Made by a program: the position numbers and the translations under genes. DNA of 26,233 nucleotides, from positions 1-26,233 of the forward strand of contig MCFL01000324.1 in NCBI GenBank assembly GCA_002102555.1. The letters run 5' to 3'. A model generated the notes under the pieces. That model did no database searches. It was not told where the DNA came from and saw nothing but the letters and a program-made list of their open reading frames with translations. Source of the DNA: Catenaria anguillulae PL171 (Eukaryota > Blastocladiomycota > Blastocladiomycetes > Blastocladiales > Catenariaceae). Positions 1-8,185 of the stretch are shown in pieces (positions within the stretch are counted from its first letter, which is position 1; every line of letters begins with the position of its first letter).

Positions 1-1
1 C

Positions 2-859
2 AAACACGGCCGTTTGCACTTGGACTTCGGAAGCCAGGGGCGGGCGGTTGGGCGGCGGGACAAAGAGCCGTCGCACAAGGTGGTCGACGAGTGCGGTTTG
101 AACGGGCTCGGGCAGATTGTGATAAGCGGGCAGGTTGGTGGCAAGAACCATGTCGAGGTGGTCGGAAATGTCGAGATCGTCGAATTCAAGGTCCGAAATG
201 AGCGAGTGGTCACCGGCGGCCGCGGCGTGCGGGTCCGACAGGTCCGAGTTGATGTCCGAGTCGGTCGACGACGAAGAGGATACGGAGGACCAGTCGTCGT
301 CATTGGTGAGGTCGTCAGCCTCGGCCTCGTCAGTAGCGAGAGTGTTGGACTGGTGAGGGTGTGTCTGTAAAGCAGGCATGATTTGTGCAGCATGCATAGG
401 AAAGTGGATGGGTGGGCCAAGCCCAATGCCACCATGGTCGTCGTCATCGGATTCCGAGTCGTCAGGATCCGACCCTGAGCCAGACTGTCCCTCGTCGTCG
501 GACAAGCTGACATGGACATGAACAGACATGGCCATGGTGAGGCCATCGGGCAGGGACGCCGTCGCGGGAAAGTTTGAAGAAAAGGCCGCCAGCGACGATG
601 ACGACGAGGCCAGATCTGCGGTTCCATTGCCATTGGCCGTGGGCGACGCCGGTGCGGGTGACGAGGACGAAGATGCCGAGTGGGCCAGGCCGGTGCTGTA
701 ACCATCGACATGATTGTCGAGCCGTGGCCGCTTGTGCTTGGACGCAGACGCAGTCGCAGTCGACGACGAGGACAAGGGACGGTCCACGTCCATGGCATCG
801 GCATCAGCCGTGTCGCTGAAATCGCTGTCGGAACTGCTTGGATTCGATGAGCGCTTCAT
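2..859 (-). CDS. Ser/Asp-rich acidic protein of unknown function (3'-partial)
   Basis: An uninterrupted reading frame of 286 codons starts at an ATG at 859 and runs off the left edge without a stop, so the C-terminus is missing. The protein is low-complexity: runs of Ser and Asp/Glu (for example SSSDSDFSD near the N-terminus and DDSESDDDD in the middle), with a basic patch KHKRPR near residue 45 that could be a nuclear-localisation signal. Many S/T-D/E-x-D/E sites fit casein kinase 2 phosphorylation. Towards the cut end the sequence becomes less biased (LPEPVQTALVDHLVRRLF), which may be the start of a folded domain. I do not recognise the family. Wobble positions are GC-rich and no stop occurs in 858 nt, which supports real coding. 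A nuclear regulatory protein is a guess only. Confidence 0.7.
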   Translation of the reverse strand, partial: MKRSSNPSSSDSDFSDTADADAMDVDRPLSSSSTATASASKHKRPRLDNHVDGYSTGLAHSASSSSSPAPASPTANGNGTADLASSSSSLAAFSSNFPATASLPDGLTMAMSVHVHVSLSDDEGQSGSGSDPDDSESDDDDHGGIGLGPPIHFPMHAAQIMPALQTHPHQSNTLATDEAEADDLTNDDDWSSVSSSSSTDSDINSDLSDPHAAAAGDHSLISDLEFDDLDISDHLDMVLATNLPAYHNLPEPVQTALVDHLVRRLFVPPPNRPPLASEVQVQTAVF

Positions 860-1107
860 GTTTCGTTCACATCATACATACATACATTCGAACAATAAAG
901 TAGAGAGCGAGAGACATGTGTGTTCAAACGTCTTTACCTGTTTCAGTTATCCCATCATCCGACAACGGCCAAACACGGCCAGGTATAACACACAAGGTAC
1001 ACAGGACACTGATGCACAGAGACGGAAACGAATGGTCTATCAATACACGGACTAAATACTGCTTGTCAACATCAAGAGGTGTCTCCGACAAGGATCACAC
1101 ACCTCAA
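860..1107. other. Short spacer between two minus-strand genes
   Basis: This is the presumed promoter and 5' leader of the Ser/Asp-rich gene and the 3' end of the glycyl-tRNA synthetase gene. It contains a short ATAC-type microsatellite (about 873-887). I see no gene and no clear TATA box. Confidence 0.4.
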
Positions 1108-2940
1108 TCACGGAGATCTGCTGCCACTGCCACGATCTGCCCCACTCTTCCACCCGTCCAGCATGTCCACCACAACCTTCTCAAGTTCGCCAACACCGAC
1201 CTCAACCTGCTCCCTGGTATCCCGATGGCGCACCCACACACTGCCCCTCTTGACGGCTGCATCGTCCACTGTCACACACAGAGGCACCCCCAGCTCATCT
1301 GCCGCCTGGTACCGCTTGCCCACTGACCCGCGTGCGTGCAACTTGGTTGTCATCAAATCCAACTCTGCCGTGCCCCTGCCCGCCTTCAACTTGCCCGCCA
1401 CCTCGGTCGCATACGCGGTCAGTTCGGCCTTGTTGCCCACCACCGGCAACACATGCACGAGCTCGGGGGCAAGCGTTGGGTGCAGCTGCATGACGGGCCG
1501 TTCGCCACCCACCTCGACATAGGCATCGTACATGAATGCCAGCACGGCGCGCGTCAACCCGGCCGAGCTCTCAATGACCCATGGCGCATACTTTGCATTT
1601 GCCCCGCCGCCATACACGCCCGTGCGATCCACCACCGCAAACTCGGTGCCCGTGGCCTTGGCATGGCACTGCAAATCGTAATCGCCCCTGTTGGCCACGC
1701 CCTCGAGCTCGCCCCAACCCCACGGAAACTCGTACTCGACGTCGGTGCACGCCTTGGCGTAATGAGCGAGCTCGCTGCCCACGTGCGCACGCAACCGAAA
1801 CGCAGACGCATCGCGCGCGAGCCGCTGCCACCAGGCAAATCGGTCCGCAAGCCACGTGTCGTGTGCCTTGTCTGCTTGCGACGGGTGCACAAAGTATTGC
1901 ATTTCGAGCTGCTCGAATTCCAGGGCACGGTACAGCAAGTGTTCAGCTCGGATTTCGTTGCGGAACGACTTGCCTGCTTGTGCGAGACCAAAAGGAGGCG
2001 TCAGGTTGAGTGTTTTGGCAATCAATGGAAAGGACGCGTAGATGCCCTGGGCGGTTTCAGGGCGGAGGTACACGGTCGATGGCGCAAGGTGCGAGTCGAC
2101 TTGTGCTCTCAAGTGCGAGAGCGGGATGTCGGCGGCGGTGGGAGAGGTGGCAAGTGACAGAATCTGGTCAATGGGGTCCACGGTATCGGCATGCGACTTG
2201 AAGAGCAAATTGAAAGGCCTAGGCGGTGTCAGGAACGGATTGTTACTCGTTGGATTGGCGTATCCGCGGTACTCGACACGAATGGGCTCCTCGCCCACCA
2301 AGTTTGCATCCTCTGGCCGATTGTCCCTGCCCCACCTGGGCGTCCGTGCAAGCACGAGGTACCCAGGCTCAACATAGTCGCCCTCGGGCGTCGATTCATG
2401 GACCACGGGCGGAATCACTTGCAGCACGTGCACATGCACAAACTTGCCGTGCCGCTCAACGTGCGCCCCGGGCGCAACCTGCGTCTTGATGTGCACGCAC
2501 CACTTTTCCGCAACGGCCTTGTCGGGCGCAGCAATCACCACCTCTTGCCGGTCGCCATGTCCCGTTTTCACACTGGTCACCTCCAACTTTGCGGCCTTGT
2601 CTGCGCGAAACCGCGCGCCGCTCAGCCGGTCGTCCACGAGCAAGTCGGCGAAATTGGCCACGTGGCCAGACGCATTGAGCACGGCCGCAGGCGTCAGGAT
2701 GGGTGCGTCGTACGGGTGGCAGTCGGGCCGTGAGTGGACCGTGGATCGCCACCACGACCGCTCAATGTTGGCCTTGAGTTGCGTGGCAAAGGGTCCGAGA
2801 TCGTGGCCGCCCTTGAGTCCGCCGTGCAGAGGTGCGGTCGGGAAAAGAAAGCCCCGGCGCCGGAATAGGTCGGTGGCGCGGCGGGCGAGCAGGGCGCGGG
2901 CGGTAGATGAGGTCGCGGTGGAGGTTGGCATGGTTTTCAT
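1108..2940 (-). CDS. Glycyl-tRNA synthetase, bacterial/organellar alpha2 type
   Basis: An intronless 610-residue class II aminoacyl-tRNA synthetase that charges tRNA-Gly. Family landmarks appear in order: the N-terminal helix and GGLKGGHDLGP (40-50); SGHVANFADLLVDDRLSGARFRAD (91-114); PRPFNLLF (240-247); YLRPETAQGIY (291-301); motif 2 FRNEIRAEHLLYRALEFEQ (326-344); ELEGVANRGDYDL; motif 3 around WVIESSAGLTRAVLA; then a C-terminal anticodon-binding domain starting near LHPTLAPELVHVLPV. The WLADRFAWWQ and ELEGVANR stretches resemble Thermus/Firmicutes GlyQS more than the usual eukaryotic cytosolic enzyme. About 120 residues (roughly 116-235) between the ARFRAD and FNLLF blocks exceed the bacterial linker. 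The first 22 residues are rich in Ser, Thr, Ala and Arg and have no acidic residue, which allows mitochondrial import, but the catalytic core begins almost at once. The start is the first ATG of the open frame; a second ATG lies 3 codons later. Confidence 0.93.
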   Translation of the reverse strand: MKTMPTSTATSSTARALLARRATDLFRRRGFLFPTAPLHGGLKGGHDLGPFATQLKANIERSWWRSTVHSRPDCHPYDAPILTPAAVLNASGHVANFADLLVDDRLSGARFRADKAAKLEVTSVKTGHGDRQEVVIAAPDKAVAEKWCVHIKTQVAPGAHVERHGKFVHVHVLQVIPPVVHESTPEGDYVEPGYLVLARTPRWGRDNRPEDANLVGEEPIRVEYRGYANPTSNNPFLTPPRPFNLLFKSHADTVDPIDQILSLATSPTAADIPLSHLRAQVDSHLAPSTVYLRPETAQGIYASFPLIAKTLNLTPPFGLAQAGKSFRNEIRAEHLLYRALEFEQLEMQYFVHPSQADKAHDTWLADRFAWWQRLARDASAFRLRAHVGSELAHYAKACTDVEYEFPWGWGELEGVANRGDYDLQCHAKATGTEFAVVDRTGVYGGGANAKYAPWVIESSAGLTRAVLAFMYDAYVEVGGERPVMQLHPTLAPELVHVLPVVGNKAELTAYATEVAGKLKAGRGTAELDLMTTKLHARGSVGKRYQAADELGVPLCVTVDDAAVKRGSVWVRHRDTREQVEVGVGELEKVVVDMLDGWKSGADRGSGSRSP

Positions 2941-3528
2941 CGAGACTCGTGTGTGTAGTGTTCATGTACATAGATGTACGTCATGGCCATTTCAAAAGTG
3001 GAGATCACGATTGACGATGACGACGAGAGACAAGCACATCGACTCCAGACCGGTTGACACGTGCTATCACACCAGCAGTCACGCGGCTTCCATTGGCGGT
3101 TCCTTGCCGTCAATTTGCGGTCAATCGTTCAAGTGGAGACCCGGTTTTTTTTCTTGCGGACCCGAGCTTTTCCGTTATCAATCTAGTGCTTGCCGCAAGG
3201 TGAGACGCGCTTGAGGCTTCCGTTTTCCCTGCTGGACCCGTGCATGAGTAGGTACGGCCAGAGCTGTCCGGCCAAGCGAAAACGTGCGGGAATTCACTCA
3301 GAGGCCGGCGCCGTGCTGAGACGATCCACAGGAGGCTCGGCCTGGTACCGATGCCACCACCGCGGCCAACCGTCGCTGGGACGTCTGCGAGCATATGCAT
3401 GCTTGCGCCGTGGCCGTGCCGTCGACCGATCTCAATAAACGGAAAGAATTTCAACGAGCTGGCAGGCAGCCGATCTTGTCCGTGCGGCTGCTTCCGTTTC
3501 CGTCCATTCTTCGCAAAGCAGAGCGAAC
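2941..3528. other. Divergent intergenic region between GlyRS and HPRT
   Basis: This stretch lies between two divergently transcribed genes and should hold both promoters. Short ORFs occur in several frames but none has recognisable protein character. Apart from the TATA box just to the right, I see no element I can name. Confidence 0.4.
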
Positions 3529-3535
3529 TATAAAA
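3529..3535 (+). promoter_or_regulatory. Candidate TATA box of the HPRT gene
   Basis: TATAAAA lies about 80 nt upstream of the proposed 5'-UTR donor site and about 200 nt upstream of the HPRT ATG, a plausible place for a core promoter once the 5' intron is counted. It is assigned by sequence match and position only. Confidence 0.5.
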
Positions 3536-3612
3536 CGCACCTGGCCACCCCCCTCGTCCATCCTCTTCTCGGGCTGGTTCCCCTTCTTTCCTTTTCTCTC
3601 CTTTCGTCACCT

Positions 3613-3708
3613 GTATGTCACCCACCCCACCACAATCGCAATGCCTGCTGCAACCACGATGCTCATGAAAATGACCATGACCTAACTGCTCCCACCAACC
3701 ATCCGCAG
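3613..3708 (+). other. Probable 5'-UTR intron of HPRT containing two short upstream ORFs
   Basis: A consensus donor GTATGT at 3613, a CTAAC branch-like motif at 3682-3686 and an acceptor CCGCAG ending at 3708 define a 96-nt intron just upstream of the HPRT start. Inside it lie two overlapping short ORFs that begin with ATG (3615-3668, 17 codons; 3641-3685, 14 codons, five of them Met). Splicing would remove both, leaving a short leader before the ATG at 3730. Transcript data would be needed to confirm it. Confidence 0.6.
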
Positions 3709-3729
3709 CATTCCCACTGCCCCACCACC

Positions 3730-4561
3730 ATGTCCGTCCCGCCTTCCCCCGTCGATAAGAACTGGATCGTGATCCCCGACGACTTCCCGGGCTACCCGCT
3801 GTCGCAATTCATCATTCCCTCGCATTACCGGGACGCTGTCGAGCGCGTGCTCATCCCACACGGCCTTATTCTCGACCGTGTGGAAAAGCTCGCCTACGAC
3901 ATAGCCAAGGATACGGAGGGCTCCCTGACCGCCATTTGCGTGCTCAAGGGCGGCCACCAGTTCTTTGCCGACTTGACGGCCAAGATGAAGAAGCGTACAA
4001 ATGCTCAGGGCAACAATTTGCCCTTGCACTTGGACTTTATCAAAGTCAAGAGCTACCACAACACAGAGAGTACAGGAAACGTCAGCATTTCGTACACGGA
4101 GCAGGAGCTCAAGGGCCTCAAGGGCAAGCACTTGCTGCTCGTCGAGGACATCATTGATGTACGTGCTCTCCTATCTGCTTTTCGATCCAGTCAAGGCCAA
4201 CCCAATCTCACCATGATGACCACTTGCTCCGACACTTGTAGACGGGCAACACCATGGTGGCCCTGCTCGCCAAGCTCAAGCAGTACGAGCCAGCCTCGAT
4301 CCGCGTTGTGTCGCTGTTCCTCAAGCGCACGCCCCTTTCCAACGGCTACCAGCCCGATTTTGTCGGATTCGAGATTCCCAACAACTTTGTACGTTCATTT
4401 CTCCATGTTGGCTCTGCCCGTCCCATTGCCCTCGCTAACGTATATATCACTCCATTCATCAACAGATTGTCGGCTACGCTCTCGACTACAACGAACACTT
4501 CCGTGATCTCGACCATGTTTGCGTCATTTCCGAGCATGGCAAGGCAAAGTATGCCGAGTAA
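3730..4561 (+). CDS. HPRT1: Hypoxanthine-guanine phosphoribosyltransferase (3 exons)
   Basis: This purine-salvage enzyme transfers phosphoribose from PRPP to hypoxanthine or guanine in the cytosol. Exons are 3730-4158, 4242-4388 and 4466-4561; introns of 83 and 77 nt have GTACGT donors and TAG/CAG acceptors, and both are phase 0. The spliced product is 223 residues, like animal HPRT (about 218). Visible motifs are VLKGGHQFF (71-79), the flexible-loop segment [16 protein letters not shown] (102-117), the PRPP-binding motif VEDIIDTGNT (138-147) with the presumed catalytic Asp at 143, [19 protein letters not shown], and the C-terminal [21 protein letters not shown]. It ends KAKYAE, close to the animal C-terminus, and is much more like animal HPRT than yeast Hpt1. 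Intron 1 splits the PRPP motif between Asp143 and Thr144. Confidence 0.96.
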
Positions 4562-4722
4562 ATGGTTCCGAGGAGAGCAGTTGTTTGGTCGCTGCTTGTT
4601 AACGCAGCTGTGTGTATATTGTACTTTCAATTTATTTGTCTGGTCTTGCCGCGGGTTTTCTTTTGTCTGCACCGTGACTCCTCGTTCTCTTGATATCAAT
4701 ACGTCCAGCTGGCATCCCACCT

Positions 4723-5523
4723 TCAGTCGCGTACGGCCCCGGCCGGCACCTTGAACCCACACACGCCAGCAACCTCGCTCACATACTCGCCCACCTCCTT
4801 GGCATCCCCCAACACCATGAAATACACGACGGGCTGTTCGCCCACAACCTTGATGTTGCGCCAGTACACTTTGTTTGCGGGCGTGCACAGCACCTTGCGC
4901 TTGTCGGCCACGGGAACCGTGACACTCGTGTCCCACTTCCAGTTGCGCCACGTGTTGAACGACTGGTACACTTGAACCAAGGTGTGCGATTCCGCGTTGC
5001 CGGGCGGGTCGGCCAGCGGATCGCGCAGCAATGTGCATGCGTCGCGGGCAGCTTGGCGGTTGGACCAGGCCTGTACACATTCAGTCAATGCATCGTGGAG
5101 CAAGTGAGACATGTGAGACACGCTTGTATAGCTAGCCAGAGGCAAAATTCCACGCAGTACCTTGTACACCAGCTCCTTAGTACCCCACCCATCACCCAAC
5201 ACCTTGGCAGGGCATTTGTCACTGACTACCCTGGCCGCATTCACCGTTGCCGCCAAACACCGCGGATTGCGATCAGGCGCTCCCGGGTATGCCTCGCCAT
5301 CGCAAATCATGTTTTGTGTTGCAAAAAAGAGCGACGAGTCGGCGCCAAAGCATTGCGTGACAAGCGGATCGGATTGCACTTGGGCGACGGCCGCCGCACA
5401 CGCCTTGTTGGACGCAATTAGGGCGGGGTCGATTTGAGCGGCAAATGAGTTGGAGGTAGGAGCCGCGGCAGCGAGGACCGAAATGGCCAGGACCGACAGA
5501 AGCGAGGTCGGCAAGTGTGTCAT
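4723..5523 (-). CDS. Secreted 8-cysteine protein, paralogue A (unknown function)
   Basis: The start is taken at 5523 because it gives a good signal peptide ([22 protein letters not shown]); the open frame extends upstream to 5616 but that extension spoils the signal. Exons are 5161-5523 and 4723-5070, with a 90-nt intron (GTACTG donor, GTACAG acceptor, phase 0), giving 236 residues. The mature part has 8 cysteines, in contexts CAAAV, QCFG, ICDG, RCLA, KCPA, ACTL, LCTP and VCGF. It is clearly a paralogue of the next gene on the same strand: both share AWSNRQAA after the intron, an LxQVYQS-like motif, KVLCT..NK.YW, QP.VY.MVL and [17 protein letters not shown], and the intron falls at the same codon. 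I recognise no known domain. A zoosporic-fungus effector or wall-associated secreted protein is inference. The gene is convergent with HPRT, 161 bp apart. Confidence 0.85.
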   Translation of the reverse strand: MTHLPTSLLSVLAISVLAAAAPTSNSFAAQIDPALIASNKACAAAVAQVQSDPLVTQCFGADSSLFFATQNMICDGEAYPGAPDRNPRCLAATVNAARVVSDKCPAKVLGDGWGTKELVYKVLRGILPLASYTSVSHMSHLLHDALTECVQAWSNRQAARDACTLLRDPLADPPGNAESHTLVQVYQSFNTWRNWKWDTSVTVPVADKRKVLCTPANKVYWRNIKVVGEQPVVYFMVLGDAKEVGEYVSEVAGVCGFKVPAGAVRD

Positions 5524-6035
5524 AGTTGTGGGAAACAGTGGGAAAACCGGGTTGCGTGTGAGTGGGAACGTGAGAGACGGCACGAGACGGAGACAGGCGT
5601 GGCCAAGGGTGGACACCTAAGGTTTTTGAGCAGATTTGAGTGTTGCTCACGCATCAGTGAGACATTTTTTTTATCAGATTTCCATGGTATGTGCATGTGT
5701 TTGCATGACGAAAATCGCCTCGTGCTTGCGTTTGCAGTTTGTGTCGAGCGAAGCGTTTGCAAGGGCTGAATGATTCCCTTCGCTCGCGATTCGACAAGTC
5801 TTGACTCGAACGTCGAGCTGGAGTCTTCATCCATGCACCATGCGGACATGTATTTATATGATAATCGGTGCAGATTCGGAATGTTGCCATGAAGGCGACA
5901 GTGGATTGGGACGGGGATGAGCATGAAATTTGGGAAAAACAAGCGTCTTGGTGTATGAATGTATGAATGTACGAATGGGAACGACTCCACATTGACGACA
6001 GAAGGAATCCAGCACGACAACGTTGTAATCCTCCA
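5524..6035. other. Spacer between the two secreted paralogues, with a short tandem repeat
   Basis: This 512-nt stretch is the presumed promoter of paralogue A and the 3' region of paralogue B. It contains a small tandem repeat of a GTATGAAT-type 8-mer at about 5951-5977 (roughly three copies, the last imperfect). Short ORFs on the minus strand show no protein-like character. No gene is seen. Confidence 0.4.
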
Positions 6036-6940
6036 TCAGAAGAAGCCACCGTTGAAATGATCTTCGGTTCCAGCAGCACTGACAACCACAGGCGGCTCAA
6101 ACGCGCCTGGAGCAGGCGTCGGGTTGGCGTTGGCCGGCTCTGACGACGGCGTTGTCGTCGGGGCCACTGCGGGCTCTGTGGTCGGCACCTTGAACCCACA
6201 GACCTCACCAATGCTCTTGACAAACTCGACAGGCGCCGCAAGCACCATGTAGTAGACGGTGGGCTGCAGGCCGATTTGCGGCACGGCGGCCCAGTATTGC
6301 TTGTTGGCCTCGGTGCACAAAACCTTCTTTTGCTCCTCGAGCGATGGCTTGTCGCCCCACGCCCAGTTCATGGTCTCCATGTGCGATTGGTACACTTGCT
6401 CAAGGGCAGTCGAGTTGTGGTGGGTGTCGGGCTCGGGGCGCGAGCAGGCCACGGTTGCGGCTTGGCGGTTGGACCAGGCCTATGTGAGTCGTAGCATGTG
6501 TGTGAGTGCATGAATGGAACCATATCAAAGACAAGAGACGGAAATGCTCGGCGGATAAGTACCTTGTACACTGCCGACTGTCCAAAGCCGCGCGGCTGCA
6601 CATCCTGCTTGCACACCTTGGCCAACTTATCGGCCGCATTCACGGTCGCCTCAAAGCACTCTGGCTGCTCGGGCGCGCCGGGGCCAGTGACGCCACGGCA
6701 CACGTGGTCGGGCGTCGAGAAGAAGAGAATCGTGTCCGGGTAGCACCGCTTGATGACGGGATCCGCATCGACTTGCTTTGCGGCCTCGGCACAGGCGGGA
6801 TCCTTGAGGGCTTCCTCGCTCAAGCTCTTGGAAAACGAGTTAGTCGGCACGATGGGCTCGTCCTGGGGCATGGGCGCGGCAGAGGCGCATGAGATGGCCA
6901 CGAGGGCGAGGGCGAGGAGGGTCAACAGGCGGCGGTTCAT
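6036..6940 (-). CDS. Secreted 8-cysteine protein, paralogue B with Pro/Thr-rich tail (unknown function)
   Basis: Exons are 6563-6940 and 6036-6479, with an 83-nt intron (GTACTT donor, CATAG acceptor, phase 0) at the same codon as in paralogue A. The product is 273 residues. It has a signal peptide (MNRRLLTLLALALVAISCASAAP, probable cleavage after ASA or SAA) and 8 cysteines matching those of paralogue A (contexts ACAEA, RCYP, VCRG, ECFE, VCKQ, ACSR, LCTE, VCGF). After the shared GFKVP it carries an extra tail of about 45 residues rich in Pro, Thr and Ala that ends HFNGGFF; paralogue A lacks this. Such tails are often O-glycosylated linkers or wall anchors in fungal secreted proteins, but no hydrophobic GPI-type end is present. 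The family is not one I recognise; secretion is strongly suggested, function unknown. Confidence 0.87.
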
Positions 6941-7409
6941 GGTTGCAGATGGATGCGGAGACTGGTTGGAGTACTGGCTCGGTCAGGTTCGGTCGGTGGG
7001 CGGGAATGTACAGCCGGTGTACACACGTCTATTGGAGAGGGGGAGCAAGTCGGGGAATTGTTGGATCAATGCGTTGACTTTTGCAGGCACGGAGCTCATG
7101 GGATGGGGGAACATTGCGGTATTTGTAAGGTCCATCTGATTGGACGGTGGCTCGTTTGCATGTAAAGACAGGTCAACTGTGTGTGGCGCACGGCCACTGA
7201 AGGTGAAAAAAGCCTCGCGTGAACGTTACTGGCTGCGGACGGCGAAAAGGAAAGCGTCACCGCCTGGTTGATCACGGTCCAGAACTATGGTCCAGATGTT
7301 TGACGAACATTCTAGAATAGTGCTCAAGACCCATTACTTCCGATCGACACCGAACACCGAGTCAGCAGCTTGTCGTCCATCAACACCATCAACACCAGGG
7401 TCATGAGCC
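6941..7409. other. Divergent promoter region between paralogue B and ISCA2
   Basis: This region separates divergently transcribed genes and should hold both promoters. I see no TATA box I would defend and no ORF with protein character. Confidence 0.35.
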
Positions 7410-7414
7410 ATGAG

Positions 7415-7459
7415 GTAAGTAATAATCACAATCGATGGACGTCACACATTAACTAACAG
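7415..7459 (+). other. Probable 45-nt intron at the 5' end of the ISCA2 gene
   Basis: A perfect GTAAGT donor at 7415 and an acceptor AACTAACAG ending at 7459 define a 45-nt intron, with a CTAAC branch-like motif almost touching the AG. If it is spliced, the ATG at 7410 joins in frame to the main exon (ATG AG + C AAC ATG) and adds Met-Ser-Asn before the ATG at 7464. An earlier ATG at 7403 would be out of frame. Confidence 0.55.
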
Positions 7460-7463
7460 CAAC

Positions 7464-8185
7464 ATGTCCATCATCCGCACAACCTCGCCATCCGCTGTCT
7501 CCGCGGCCGTCCGCGCGGCAGCCTACCCAATTCTCCCCAAGTCCCTTGCTCTGCCGCCAAGACTCGTGCCGCAGGCCACCGCTGCCAAATCGCCGTTCAT
7601 CACCGGGCGATGGAGCGCATGCCGCTTTTACGCAACTCGCATTGTGCACCCAAGCGACCGCAAGCCTGTTTCGCCGGATGGAAAGCCCATGTTTCTGACT
7701 ATTGATCCAACCGCCGTCAAGGTTCACATTGATGCCGCTCTTCACCTCGTCCGATCAGACCTGTATCACTCACCATTGTCGCAAACGTTGGTGTTGCGGT
7801 GTTTTCCTTTAGCAACTGCACAAGATTTACTCAGCCGACGGCAACCCAGCCCAAGCCCTGCGCGTTCTTGTGGAGGCGGGTGGCTGCCACGGATTCCAGT
7901 ACAAGCTCGACCTTGTGGATTCCAAACAGATTGCGCAAGACGACGTGTACGTTGCCCGCTGCTCCCGCTTCTCGCCGTTGCCGCCGCTCACCGGCCCACG
8001 ACTCCTCCAGACTATTTGACAACGATGGAGCCAAGCTCGTCATTGATGAGACGTCGCTCGAGCTGGTCAACGGGTCCAAGCTCGTGTTTGCCGACGAGTT
8101 GATTGGCCAAGAGTTTCGATTGGTGGACAATCCGAACGCGGGCTCCAGCTGTGGGTGTGGGACGTCATTTGAAGTCAAGTTTTGA
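7464..8185 (+). CDS. ISCA2: Mitochondrial iron-sulfur assembly protein, ISCA2/Isa2 type (3 exons)
   Basis: This A-type scaffold protein works with ISCA1 and IBA57 in making mitochondrial [4Fe-4S] clusters (family knowledge). Exons are 7464-7721, 7813-7946 and 8011-8185, and the product is 188 residues. Exon 1 encodes an Arg/Ser/Ala-rich presequence (MSIIRTTSPSAVSAAVRAAA and on to RFYATR), which fits mitochondrial import, then MFLTIDPTAVK. Exons 2-3 give QLHKIYSADGN, VEAGGCHGFQY with the first conserved Cys, the DDVLFDNDGAKLVID joint across intron 2, LVFADELIGQEFRL, NPNAGSSCGCGTSFEVKF with the C-x-C pair, and the stop. The acceptor at 7812 was preferred to a later AG because QLHK matches the family helix. 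The donor after 7721 (GTTCAC) is weak; the intron 2 donor (GTACGT) is strong. The true start may be at 7410 through the 45-nt upstream intron. Confidence 0.9.

Noticed and set aside
1336-2157. 273-codon plus-strand open frame opposite GlyRS
   Set aside because: Antisense shadow of the conserved synthetase.
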